Assembly (NCBI RefSeq): GCF_022682495.2
Contig: NC_071389.1
Span: 57,620,239 to 57,684,238 of the forward strand
DNA: 64,000 nucleotides
Direction of reading: 5' to 3'
Origin: Desmodus rotundus
Lineage: Eukaryota; Chordata; Mammalia; Chiroptera; Phyllostomidae
The first letter of the stretch is position 1; every line of letters begins with the position of its first letter. The position numbers were made by a program, and so were the translations under genes. Positions 23,213 through 34,443 of the stretch are shown here, piece by piece. The notes beneath the pieces were generated by a model. That model saw only the letters and a program-made list of their open reading frames with translations. It was not told the origin of the DNA and made no database searches.

Positions 23213-23309
23213 TTTTTGCTAGCACACATTCTGTTTTATTATGAATGTTTCATAACATCATTTGGAGTCAGTATTTTTATACATAAAATAAACATTTTAT
23301 CCCCTGCCT

Positions 23310-23590
23310 CAGCAATTTTCAACCTGTGTGCTGTGGCACACTGGTGTGCCAGAAGAATTTTTAAAACATGCAATACTTAACTAGTCAGGGGCACTGACCT
23401 CTTTTCCCTTAGATTATTAAATAAATAAATAAATAAATAACAACAGTCAACAGCAATATCCATCTAATGTGAATGAATCAAAGTTATATCAATTTTTTCA
23501 TCATATCAGCAAATATGTGTTTTTGGTGTGCTGCGGAATTTTAGTAATTAGTTTATGTGTACCATGAGATGAAAAGGTTGAAAATTGCTG
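23310..23590. mobile_element. hAT-type MITE with perfect terminal inverted repeats
   Basis: A 281-bp element that opens CAGCAATTTTCAACCT and closes AGGTTGAAAATTGCTG. These are exact reverse complements over 16 bp. The CAG..CTG ends and an imperfect 8-bp flanking duplication (CCCTGCCT at 23302-23309, CCTTGACT at 23591-23598, 6 of 8 identical) fit the hAT superfamily. Sub-terminal GTGTGCTGTGGCACAC on the left and GTGTGCTGCGG on the right are further paired blocks. An (AAAT)n tract sits at about 23417-23440. There is no transposase frame, so it was moved by a partner encoded elsewhere. Confidence 0.8.
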
Positions 23591-23944
23591 CCTTGACTCA
23601 TAAAGTGTGTGGATTAAATGAAATATCATATGTTAAATTCTGGGTCCAGAGTAAAGTATTCAATATTTTTTTTCATATAGAAAGCCTGACATACCCTATT
23701 TCTTCCTCTGAAGATACATTTAATTTCAGTAACTCTTCTTAATGTAAATATCACACTTACTTCCTTACCTTTACAGAATAAGATGTATTTTACCTTTTAC
23801 CTCTGTTAATCAAGATTCACATACAATTTTTGTAAGTCAACCTCCCACTATATTCCTTCATACCCTACCTGTTTTTTACATTACACTTTGCATAGTTTGT
23901 CATAGATGTCCCACATAGACCTCCAAGTATTTGGTAATGATATT
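23591..23944. other. Single-copy DNA, nothing recognised
   Basis: About 350 bp between the hAT MITE and an L2 fragment. No feature was recognised. Confidence 0.5.
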
Positions 23945-24262
23945 TTCACTGCCTGGAATGACCACTATCTTATAGTCTTTCACATAAAATCCCAGCCTCC
24001 GTTTATGCAAAACTCAAAACCATCTCATCCCAAAGCCTTTTTCCTTCATCCACCTCCTCACCATTCCATAGCCCCCGAGAGGAACTAACGTGGTCTCTTC
24101 TACAATTCAGCGGTGTTCTGTATGCTTCCCTATTAAGGCATTATCAATTCCTCTTATATAGCAACTGTGTGTGTGTGTGTGTGTAATATCTTTAGGACTA
24201 GAATATACACTTATTTAAGGCAGACATTTTATGTTTAACGTTTGTTTCTATCCTATGTCTAT
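23945..24262 (+). repeat. L2 LINE 3' fragment
   Basis: Plus-strand order of the L2 3' end: CACTGCCTGGAATGACC, AAACTCAAAACCATCTCATCC, AAGCCTTTTTCCTTCATCC, CACCATTCCATAGC, TGTTCTGTATGCTTCCC, AGGACTAGAATATACACTT and AAGGCAGACATTTTATG. A (TG)n tract has expanded inside it. Old and non-coding. Confidence 0.6.
24166..24184. repeat. (TG)n microsatellite
   Basis: Nine TG units within the L2 fragment. Confidence 0.9.
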
Positions 24263-24264
24263 AA

Positions 24265-25076
24265 ATGTGTATAAAGGGAAAAAAGATATTTTTTCTTTCT
24301 GTTCTTGGCTAGATGTTAAGGGGAAACACTTTACCCTTTTCCTCAGTAGAAATCAATATAAGAAACACCCAGCCAAGGAATAGCTCAGGATTAAATTAAT
24401 CTTCATCACCTTCCAAGCTAGATGGTGTCTTTCTAAAACAATTTTCCACTCTAATCTTGGAGGACTCTCTTTTTAATAAGACAGGTTGTTCTCTTACATA
24501 GACATTGAACAAATATTTGTAAAAAGAATCAATGTGTGAAATATGCCCTGTAATATGTTAATAACTATAATAAACATAAAAATACTTAAGGCGATTACTT
24601 CTTAATATTTACATTATCAAAATGTGTATTCTCTGCTTCATGTTAAGCAAATTAAGTTATGAAAGACAGCAATCAAAGTCAACATGGCTTCTGTCTATTC
24701 TTTCTCCTTAATTTGCTCAATATGATGGATCTTTTATTCTATAGAAGATTAATTTAGTTACACAGAGCTTAATCTTCATGGATTCAAGTAATTTTATCTG
24801 AACTTCTGTTATTTTTTAAGGTTATGTATGTAAATTAGCTTGCATGTCATATTATAATGCATGATGTAGCATGTGTATAAAAACATAAATGCTAAGTATA
24901 TGAACACATATGTTTTCCTAGAAATAGTGACTCTTTTAAGTTCTCTTTATTTAGCTTCAAATGAAAGGAGATTTTGTACACACACACACACACACACACA
25001 CAGAGATAATTATATATAATTAGCTGATAACCTGAAAAAATCTGTATATTATAAGGGATAGTTGGAAATCAGCCCT
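24265..25076. other. Single-copy AT-rich DNA with a (CA)n tract
   Basis: About 800 bp. Only the (CA)n microsatellite at 24979-25002 is recognised. Confidence 0.5.
24979..25002. repeat. (CA)12 microsatellite
   Basis: Twelve uninterrupted CA units. A likely polymorphic marker. Confidence 0.95.
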
Positions 25077-25401
25077 GTCTTATCTGTTTGGGACACCATA
25101 GCAAACGCCATGGACTGGTAGGTTATACACAGCAGAAATGTATTCCTCACAGTTTTGGAGGGTGGGAAATCCAAAATCACGTGCTGGCAGATTCAGTGTC
25201 TGTGAGAACCCTCTTCCTAAACAGCTTTTGGTTGTAACCTGACATGATGACAAGGGGTAAGAGATGTCACTGGGGTCCCTTGTATGAGAGTACTCATCCC
25301 ATTCATGAGGTCTCTTCCCTCATGACCTAATCACTGCCCAAATGCCCCACCTCCAAAAACAATCATTTTGAGGGGACATACACATTCAGTTTATAGCAGA
25401 C
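25077..25401 (-). mobile_element. MaLR LTR (MST/MLT1-like), near full length
   Basis: The plus strand is the reverse of a MaLR LTR: TGTCTTATCTGTTTGGGAC, ACAGCAGAAATGTATTCC, CTCACAGTTTTGGAGG, a TGCTGGCAGATTCAGTGTCTG block, GGGGTCCCTTG, ATCCCATTCATGAGG, CTCATGACCTAATCACTGCCC, ATGCCCCACCTCC, then ACACATTCAGTTTATAGCA. No internal MaLR sequence follows, so it is a solitary LTR. Confidence 0.75.
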
Positions 25402-25691
25402 TTCAAAATGATATTCCAGGCAATAAATTAAAAAGATAATTAAACTTGAGAAAATAGTCTCAGTCATATGTTAATGAAGTAACATATGTAGAATTATTTT
25501 ACATACTGACCGTATAAACAAAATTTTTATAAAACAACTATAAAGTTTTTAAACTTTTATAATTAGACTATGTTGACATGATTAATCTGCATGTAATATT
25601 TAAAGGCAAAAAAATTTTCTTCTCATAGCAAACAAGGATATTATTCATCTTTGCCATTTAACAGTTACCTTTCACCAAAAGGAAACATTTT

Positions 25692-25927
25692 TTAAAAATC
25701 TTCACTGGAGAATATATTTATAGAGAGAAAGGAAGGGGGAAGGGAGAGAAAGAGAGAGAGAGAGAAAAACATCAATGTGAGAGAGAAAGTTATTGGTTGA
25801 CTCCTATACGTGACATGACCAGGGACTGAACCTGCAACCCAGGCAGGTACCCCGACAGGGAATCGAACCCATGACCTTTCAGTGTATGGGACAATCCTTC
25901 AACCAACCGAGCCACACTGGCCAGGGC
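25692..25927 (-). mobile_element. Ves SINE with perfect 12-bp target duplication
   Basis: Reverse orientation: tail with GAGAGAAAGGAAGGGG and (GA)n on the left, head ending AACCGAGCCACACTGGCC and AGGGC on the right. AGGAAACATTTT occurs at 25680-25691 and again at 25928-25939 as an exact flanking duplication. The complement carries the A-box-like TGGCTCGGTTGG and a B-box GGGTTCGATTCCC. A perfect duplication implies a fairly recent insertion. Confidence 0.93.
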
Positions 25928-25939
25928 AGGAAACATTTT

Positions 25940-27559
25940 AAAATATAGTTTAAAAATTGTTCATAATTGCATGAATTTAATAACTTATAAATTTGCTTTT
26001 AAGTGTCAGTTACTAAACATTGAATATTTTCATCATATCTAAATCTAAATTATTGAGGTTTTGAAGAATGGGTGTATGTAATCTGTTTATTTTATTGCTC
26101 TTTCATTCTTTAGTTACTGGACCTCATCCTCTCAACAGGTCAATTTTTCCTTACCTTTAAATTGGAGACAGTTTTGACAAAGCTTGAGGAAATTTCCAGA
26201 ACTCTAAGTATTTTTTAACTGGACCAACATCAGAAGAGATGTTCTTTAAATCCTGCCCAGTAAGGACACACTCCTATTGTCCCAGGGCCTATTAATAATG
26301 TATTTTTTATTGACAGGGTTTTCCCAAAATTTTTATTATCAATCTTCCTCCAAAAAGTAGTGAGTGCCACAGAGAAACAAAGATGAGACCGCCTCTCTAA
26401 CAGCCAGGTGGGCCCAGGCATCCTGTCCTCCCCAGGTCTGTCCACCCAACTTGACAAACAGCAACAAGGAGGCAAGAGTTCCGGGGAGCCTTGTCCCTGC
26501 TGCCCCCAGTGAGCCCTCACTCAGACTGAAGCTCTCAGGCCTGGTGATTTTCAGGAGCTTGGGAAAACAGCCCGTCTGGTGGATGACATCTGTGGACACG
26601 TTGCGCCTGCCACAGACCACAGTCCCAGTGGATTAGGTGTAGCCTGTCACTATTTCAAAGGAAGAGCCAGAAAAATCTGTGTAGTTCCTCACCCCACATG
26701 ATTTTAGCTTCTCCATGTCTGAGTTCCGATCCATGGAATAGTCCTCTGGTTCATTCTATGATTCTTCTTTAGGGTCAGAAATTTGTGTTCCAGGGCCATT
26801 TCTTGAACAATTGGGAGGAGGACGAGGACCACTGTAGTGACCGTGATTTTCACACTGAGAAGGACAACCTCGAAGGAGAAGCACTGCTGTATTGATAACA
26901 TGAACAAGTCTGAATACCTGATGCCATACTTCAGTAATTGAGTTGTTGCCTTTCTTCTACAATTCATTCATTTCATTGTTCAAGTACTAGTGATCTTGTG
27001 TCTGTTAGGTCAAATCATATGAAATTGCCATTTTGTAGGTTAAAAGACAATTGAATATTTGCCCTGTTAAGTGGACGTGACTATAATGGCAGTCATGGGT
27101 CTACAAAGAAGAATAAATTACAGTTCTTGACCAGAAGAAGTGGAAATTCTGGTATGGAGAACAAATAATTACAATACAAAAACTTAGTGATAAAAACGGG
27201 CAAAGTATGAGAACATTGAGTATTATCCAGTACGACCTGTGGGCATCTGCAAAGGTTTCCTGCACTGCTTCGTGAGTTGATCTGACAGTGCATTTCTGCT
27301 TTGCTGTGACAGAACTTCCCCCACTCCCCATTGCTCCTGGTTGGGACTTCTCTAATCTCTTAGACCTCACCTGTTACCACCCCCCCCATTTCTAGATTAG
27401 GACAAAGACAGTGGATAAATATAATGGCAGATTAACTTATCTCTGAAGTATTTTGAGGTGTCTATGTTATTAGTTATTCTTGGGTTACCCTAGGCCATTT
27501 AACTAGATCTTCACCAACTGTGTAAACTTAAACCACAGTTTTCTTATGTGTGAAAGGGT
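25940..27559. other. Single-copy DNA, including a GC-richer block at 26340-26900
   Basis: Most of this stretch holds nothing named. The block at about 26340-26900 is GC-richer than its surroundings and contains several overlapping minus-strand frames (87-96 codons) and one plus-strand frame of 90 codons. None matches a family recognised by eye. On the minus strand an AATAAA lies at 26309-26314, downstream of the block. It could be a decayed processed pseudogene, but no parent gene was identified and no clear poly(A) tail or target duplication is seen. Confidence 0.4.
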
Positions 27560-28020
27560 GACTAATTAGTCAGTGTTCAATCAGAAAAGCAGAACAACTG
27601 ATATAGACAGATAGACAGGGAGATAGGCAGGTAGATGGATAATAGATAGGTAGAAAATAGATAAATAATAGAACAAGAGATGCCAGACAGATTAGTTACA
27701 GGGATTTGTCCTTTCTCAGATGTGAGACATGGTTAAAAAGTCTCTGCAAGGCTGTCCTTTTCACGTGATTCTGTGGCTTCATCTGCAGAACAGGGAAGAT
27801 GGATATAAAATGGGGGAGCAAAGTCAAGCTTGATTCCACAGCACCAGCTGGAAGATTTTGCTCCCTCTTACCCTGATAATATTATGTTCGTTCACACAAG
27901 AACCTGGCACCCTTCCCTTGGAGCCACACACACATTTGATTCAGTGACAGAACTAAAAGGGGACTTAGGAGACGTAGAATGGTTGCAAACCCTTTCCAGC
28001 CCCATACCACACAAATAAGT
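27560..28020. repeat. Possible LTR-like repeat with (GATA)n expansion
   Basis: It begins GTGTTCAATCAGAAAAGCAG and passes into an imperfect GATA/AGATAG tract at about 27600-27665. Then follow GTTACAGGGATTTG and a GATTCTGTGGCTTCATCTG block. This arrangement (AAGCAGAAC, GATA tract, TTACAGG) resembles a known mammalian repeat in layout, but the match is weak and the ends are undefined. Confidence 0.3.
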
Positions 28021-28227
28021 CATCAGATAAGCAAAGTGGGTGCTACTAAATGAAATAGAAATTTCATTTCTATTCTCCAAACCTTACCCAAAAATCTCTA
28101 CTTTGGTGTCCCACTGACAGAAAGCATACCTAAAAGGGAATGTTGAGATTCAGCCTAGTCAACACATTACAAAAGATGAATTATGCTGTTTTCTTCATAA
28201 AATGGTTTGCAAATTAAATGAGAAATC

Positions 28228-28531
28228 CACTGCCTATGATCTCACCTATAAGTGGAAACTAATCAACAAAACAAACAAGCAAGCAAAATATAACCAGACA
28301 CATTGAAATAAAGAACAAACTCACAGTAACCAAAGATGAGGTGGGAGGGAAGTAACGTGGAAAAAGGGGGAAAGGTCATTAAGGAATGCATAATAAAGGA
28401 TACATGGACAAAGCCAAAGGGAGGTAGGACAGAGGTGGGAGGCAGGGATGGGTGGAGTGGGGGTGGGCAGTGGTGGGGAGGAAATGAAAACAATTGTACT
28501 TGAACAACAATTAAAAGTGAAAAAAAAAAAG
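28228..28531 (+). mobile_element. 5'-truncated LINE-1, bat-type 3' end
   Basis: Starts in the ORF2 tail (TATGATCTCACCTATAAGTGG), then AACCAGACACATTGAAA, AACAAACTCACAGTAACC, a G-rich block and GAAAACAATTGTACTTGAAC, and ends in an A-rich tail with 11 A. Flanks AGAAATCCA and AGAAAATCCA may be a decayed target duplication. Same subfamily type as 20461-20768. The minus-strand 106-codon frame is antisense. Confidence 0.85.
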
Positions 28532-30115
28532 AAAATCCATATAAACTTAATCCATAAAGAAAATCCATAAGACTAGTGCCCAATTGTCATATATTATTAT
28601 ATATTACTAGATGACCTATATTTGACCACAATAAACAATATAGTTTCTCTTAAAAACATTTATTGGCCCCCAAAAGTCAAACACAGTATTCCTAGTTAGT
28701 TCCTCTTCAAGCTAATTTTCTCTGTGTTTTCAGTTTACTATGTTCCCTGTAAACAGAAGTTCTCACAACAGAGGCAGTTTTTCAGAGAAGGAATCAAGTG
28801 AACTGTTCCATCAGTATACATGTAGTGTGTTCATTGATGGCTTATACTCCTCCCCAATATCCTGAATTGCAATGATCAAATAGTGTGTGTGCGTGTACTG
28901 CGCTCTTCCATGCTGACTGGTGGTAAACCAATCAGTCCTCATGTTGCTGACATTTAATGAGGAAGATATTTTCAGAATATAAAAGAAAAATAATGAAATA
29001 GCAACTGGGAATTTGTGTTGCTGGTAGTGGCACGGTCTAGGAAAGTCTCTTTAACAGGGGATGACCGACTTACGTAATTGAAAAGAAGCAAATCATGAAT
29101 TTACCTGGACAAAAAACAACTTAAATAGATGCTATGGAAGTACGAATATCCTAAAGATGAAATAAATTTTGATTTTTTAACACAGCATGCTTATTTCTGT
29201 TTTATTTTTCTATGGCATTCCATTGTTTCTGATTTGTAATGGTTTTGTCTTTCTTCAGTGTTCTCTGTCTTCTTTCATTTGACTCCTTTACTAATGTTTT
29301 ATGTTCATTTTCATTAAAGGTTCGCATAGTATTTACATGACCTAGAGAGGTTTATACTTCTTAGAACTTTTAAAATTGTAAATAAGTGAATACATGCTTA
29401 AAATACCTAAAATATTGAATTAGTATATAGAGAGGAGGTTACAATTCTTATTGTATGCACTTTACCAAGTTAAAATAGGTACCACAAGTTTAATATTACA
29501 TATACTAGTTTTACTTTATAAAGATTAAGAAAAACAAATCTCACAAAAATGTATAATTCTTAAAATATCACCTGTCTGCCCATCTGACACCTGTGAATCT
29601 TAGCATTTTTCCATGAACAGATGACATTTTTATATAACCACTGAATGCTAGTATAACCACTGACTGAGGTTACCATGTGAAAGTTAAGTCCAGTGTACTT
29701 TAAGGAAATATATTTGACAATTTTGTGTATAATTATATTTCAGATAGACTACCTTCCCTATCATTAAGCACTAACTACACTTCAAATATTGAAATAATAT
29801 GGGCATATATAATATGAAGACTTTATATAACTTGATAAACAACAAAATCAATAACCACAAGAATTTAAAAAATCATCAAATAATATAAAAACATATGATG
29901 GCCCAGTAATGGCTCAATATATGACTAATTGTGGTAGCTAACCAGGAGGAGTGTGCTAATAGTGACTGTATGAAAGGAAAATCTTTGCTTTTGGACACAA
30001 TTCTCCCAACACCCATAGTCATATCAAGTAACTATGCTAAAAATTGTTCTTGGGATAAGTTCCAAAAATAAGAAGCAGGTGGTCAATGGGAGCATCATTC
30101 TTTCCCTAATGATAA
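28532..30115. other. Single-copy AT-rich DNA, nothing recognised
   Basis: About 1.6 kb with no recognised repeat or gene. Confidence 0.5.
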
Positions 30116-30375
30116 AATTAGCTAATTAGTAATAGTAATAACTTCAGTAATAACTATAATAATATATTAATAGCTAATTTTTAAATATGTTTTCCATATT
30201 CTGTGGTTAACAATGACTTTAATAGTCATAAAATCGCTATGACATAAAGTGCCATTATTCCAACTTTGTAGGTGAGGAAATTGAGGACTAGAAATATTAA
30301 AAATTCAATTAGGTAGCAGAGAATATTTGAACTCAGATTACCTGACTTTAGACCCTTGCCACATGTCCACCTTGT
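30116..30375 (-). repeat. MIR SINE
   Basis: Reverse MIR order: AATAATATATTAATAGCTAA, CCATTATTCCAACTTTGTAG, GTGAGGAAATTGAGGACTAG, AATTAGGTAGCAGAG, ATTTGAACTCAGATTACC, TGACTTTAGACCC. Nearly the whole element is represented. Confidence 0.75.
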
Positions 30376-30984
30376 TCTAAGAAATATGTATCTATTTTTT
30401 AATCAGAAAATAACTAAGTACTCTATGAAATAACCAACTTCTACAAAAAATCTTGGCCATATTATACACTTGTTTTATTAGCTGTTTGCAGTTTAAAACA
30501 ATTTTCTTTATAATTAAGAGAGGCAATGCAATTGGATTACATTGATTTGATAAATAAAGACAAAGAGAGGGGTAAAGAGAAGAGAAGAAAAGGTATTGAC
30601 TGTAGATTCAAAAAAATAGCGTATGCACCTATGACATTGAGTTTTCAAACAGGGTTGTCCAACAGGGTTTGCTGCAATGTGAAGCTCTTTACTGTATTTA
30701 AAACTCAGATCACCAAGTTTCACCCAGACAATCCAGTCAGAGTCTTTGAGGACATTGGCCCAGGAATGTACTTTCTTAATAAGCAAACCAGCTAATTGTT
30801 TACACACTAAATTTTGATCCCCCTTAATTCTGAAAAAAAAATGAGTATTAATTATGAAAAGAATACTCATCCACTTGGGTAATTATTAGGCCCTAGAAAA
30901 TATAGGCAATCACCAAAATTTTAATTCATGTCTTACTTACTAATTTTAAAAATCTACTATAATATAACAAGCAATAGAAGTTAT
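30376..30984. other. Single-copy DNA, nothing recognised
   Basis: About 600 bp. Frames of 118 codons (minus) and 89 codons (plus) overlap each other, are low in recognisable features, and are treated as chance. Confidence 0.5.
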
Positions 30985-31230
30985 GTGATATAGTAGAAAG
31001 AATCCAGAGTTAAAATCAGAAATCTTGTGTTAAGACCCAGAGCTCTGCTTCCTACTAGCTACCTGAGACTAAGAGAGTGAATGTGTTTCTAAAATTCAAT
31101 TCTCTTAGCTTTAAAGTGAAAATAAAATATTATTCTTAACACACTGTCATTAGGATGATTATAGGAAGCAATGCATGCCAATATGTTTTGCTAACATTAA
31201 AGTACTGTTTAAGTATTAGTTACTATTTAA
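30985..31230 (+). repeat. MIR SINE
   Basis: Plus-strand MIR order: AGAAAGAATCCAGAG, AGACCCAGAGCTCTGC, CTACTAGCTACCTGAGAC, AATTCTCTTAGCTTTAAAG, TTAGGATGATTATAGGAAG, ATGCATGCCAATATG. The head, core and 3' part are all present. Confidence 0.7.
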
Positions 31231-31422
31231 TGGGTTGGCTTTGGAAAGTAATTTTGCCTACACTCTCACATGATTTTATTTTTATGCCAATGATAGTACA
31301 GCAACATAGAAAAATTTAATTCCTTTAGTTGGTTATATAACAAGACCGAGGTTCCATTTTTATTTGCACCCAAATGATTTCTTTCCAAAATAAAACTTCT
31401 CTTACTTCAAATGAATAGCATG

Positions 31423-31540
31423 TCTCCAAAGGGTAAAAGAGGAAAGAGAAACCTGGTATATTAAAAATAAACACACCAATATTTGACTTGAGAGGAAATT
31501 TTTTAGGTTGAAATATATAGAGAAACAAATATCACCTCTA
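31423..31540 (+). repeat. Inverted duplication, arm A
   Basis: The reverse complement of this 118-bp segment matches 32576-32693 with about 8 mismatches and no gaps (about 93% identity by eye). Both arms share AGAGGTGATATTTG, TTTCTCTATATATTTCAAC, AATTTCCTCTCAAGTC and ATTTTTAATATACCAG. Homology stops abruptly at both ends. The intervening spacer is about 1035 bp. Confidence 0.9.
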
Positions 31541-32575
31541 GTTTTTATACCACGTTAAAAAAGAGAGAGAGAGGCGGTGAAGGGATGCCATTTCTCTTTA
31601 GCTCCCGAGAGCAGATCTTACAATGTCCATACTTTTAATGTCCTCTGAAGTCATTAGGAGTTCTGCATAAAGAGTCCTTAGAGAGGACGCTACCAGTAAG
31701 TATCTGACATTCTGCCTCTTGTGATTTCCCAATTTTGTATAAAATATGTAATGAAAGTCCATTATAAAGTAGGGACAAGACACAGGATTTACATCCAAAT
31801 TATACTTGCTTGCATTGTCGTAAAAAAATGGAGCTATTCAGCTATATTCTGTTGCAATGACTGACAATAATTTTCCTTTCTCACAATTCCTTTGATGCTC
31901 ATTAAAAACAATAATAGATGGTCACAATAACTTTTTATTGTTTCATCATTTTGATAAGGATGTCTGAGTCCTTGCATAATATGCAATAACATGCTGTTCC
32001 TTCTCCTGATCCATCTTTGTCCCTTCTTCCAGAATGCATGGGTGTAAATTCTTTATCATTTATTTTGCTGAATATGATTTCAATTATCATGTCAATAGTA
32101 ATATATGAATTCCTTCATCCTTAAAAGAAATGCTTGTTTCAGCAACACATTTTTCACCCAGGCGTTTAATATTCATGAGTGAACTTGAGATTTCTTCCAC
32201 ACCAAGCTGACAGTTTGTGTCACAGATTTCTGTGTCAAATTTTCAAGAAATACAGCACTAGAAAACAGCAGCACATAGCTCAGGGCAATAATAAATCACA
32301 AATGGGCAGCTACAATGTTGGTCTAAAGAGTAGATCAGGGTTGTGCTTTGGAAAAACATGACCTTAAATTTTTATGTATTTTGATATCAGTCTCTGAAAT
32401 GAAGAAGGCAAACGTTGAGTAGTGATCAAGTAGGAATAAATAATCCCTGCTCTTTTCACATATGCTGGAAGCAGCTCTATGAAATGATGACAAAAATTAT
32501 CCATAGTATAATTACCTCCAAAGATGACATTTCTTATTTATTTTACATGCATAAAAATCAGTTGATATATATGTA

Positions 32576-32693
32576 GAGAGGTGATATTTGTTTCTCTATA
32601 TATTTCAACTCAAAAAATTTCCTCTCAAGTCATGTATTGGTGTGTTTATTTTTAATATACCAGCTTTCTTTTTCCTCTTTTACTCTTTGGAGA
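32576..32693 (-). repeat. Inverted duplication, arm B
   Basis: Partner of 31423-31540 in opposite orientation. Its distal end runs into an AGATAT/TATA microsatellite at the point where arm A has ordinary sequence, so the microsatellite may have grown from the junction. Confidence 0.9.
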
Positions 32694-32752
32694 TATATAT
32701 ATAGAGAGAGATATAGATATAGATATAGATATATATCACCATATATATGTAA
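32694..32752. repeat. (TA)n/(AGATAT)n microsatellite
   Basis: ATATATATAGAGAGAG followed by several AGATAT units. It abuts arm B of the inverted duplication. Confidence 0.85.
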
Positions 32753-34410
32753 TCACCATGGAGTGGTTCAGCAACAGATTGCAGGTGTTATCCGTTCAGG
32801 AAAAAAATAAATAATTTTTTTTTTGTTAATTTTCAACCAACCTATTTTCCCACATTTAACTTCATTAGCATGTTTTAAAATATTTGATTAATGAAAACAA
32901 TCTCATTGTGACTTCTTCACACATTTCTGAAATATTTAACTGATAATATAAAATGTTTTTTAAATCTTTCACTTTATAAATCCTAAATTTTAACTTTATT
33001 ATCTAAATTGACTGTGTCATGAAATCTGTTTAATTGAATTCCATGAATCATGAATTCATTGATTCATTATGCTGCTGAAAAATTATTTTAAAATATTTTG
33101 GACAAGATTGTTTTAAATAGAGTTTTCTCAATTCCTTTCTTATCATTTACCTGTATCAACAATGATCTAATTTCCATAATCTAATCCAAATATCACCCAC
33201 TCGGATGTTGATTCATTATCATTCTCTCTGTGGATATGATTTTGACTTGCTCCTCCTTTCACTAATTTTAAAGCTTGAAATGAGCACTTGTTTGAGATTT
33301 TTCATGTTACCTTTTAGTTGTCTAAACCATATCACACAGAAACAGGACTATTGTCAGAAGCAGGATTATCTGGCATTCAAAGAGATCACAAAACTCATAG
33401 AGTTTCCAGGCCCGATGGTTGTAGATTTACTACTCTGAGGACCATAATCATGCCTTATTTTAATAGAACTTTGGTTTTGTATTACCTTTGGAAGGTGTTG
33501 CAATGGCCTCTCACTACATAGTGAGTTAATTTTCTGTGAACCTTTGATGTACCTACTATGGCCTGCAAAGTGGTCACTTGGATAGTGTAACTACAGGAGG
33601 CTTGGGTCATGCAAACTCTATACAACAATGAGACTGGGCTTCATTTAATACTAATTACTAATCATGAGTCAGAGTTTTGTTTTGGAAAGAATGTTAAGTG
33701 CTTAGTAAAGGAGATGGAATTATCTTTAAAATTGGGAGATTTCCTGCCATGGCTCCAGAATGCAGGATAGTCTGACCTATGTAAACAAAACTGATTTTCC
33801 TATTTTAAACAGAGGTGAACTAGAAATATAGGGATATCTGTCTCCATCCATCCTTATTTGTAGTTAGCTTATCCAAAAAGAATGTTCAGACTAATTCATT
33901 AAATTGAGGACAATTGTGATAAGGTTTAGTTTTAATTTCCCAAGACACAAAATTTATTCATATAAATGACATTTTTAAGAAAGCATAAAATGTATCAAAA
34001 TAGGGTTTATTACATGTTATATCATGCAAGTGAATATTAGTGACTAATGGATTTATAAAAAATAAAATCTATATTCAGTATCAGTCCTTATGGTATTGAA
34101 TTCTCTGTAGAAGAGGGAAAGAAGATCAAAGTTATTTACTGAATGGGTTACACACACAGTTTTTTCACAAGCATTATTACTAGACCTAAAAACTCTGTGA
34201 TTTCCCAAGTCTGTGCACATGATTTTCATCATTTTTCTTTTTAATTATTTTTCACCTAAATTTCTTTCAGGTAATTGAGAGTTCTAAAAACAAAAACAGA
34301 TGGGTCCCCAAATAATTCTTACTCAGTTAGGAAACCCACCAGGTCATCTTCTCTTTAAAAATAACTACCATCTAATAGTAAACTCTTCATACTTGGTCAT
34401 GAACTAAAAG

Positions 34411-34443
34411 TTTTAGAGTTAAGTTCAGAACTTAACTCTAAAA
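34411..34443. repeat. 33-bp near-perfect palindrome
   Basis: TTTTAGAGTTAAGTTC, one A, then GAACTTAACTCTAAAA. The two 16-base arms are exact reverse complements with a one-base centre. It is not part of any recognised transposon. Confidence 0.95.

Noticed and set aside
27600..27670. Regularly spaced GATA units as a CRISPR-like or regulatory array
   Set aside because: Simple imperfect microsatellite without unique spacers; the genome is mammalian.
28263..28583. 106-codon minus-strand frame with hydrophobic segments
   Set aside because: Antisense to the LINE-1 3' end; the same artefact recurs at 39091-39410 and 40339-40689 on the plus strand.
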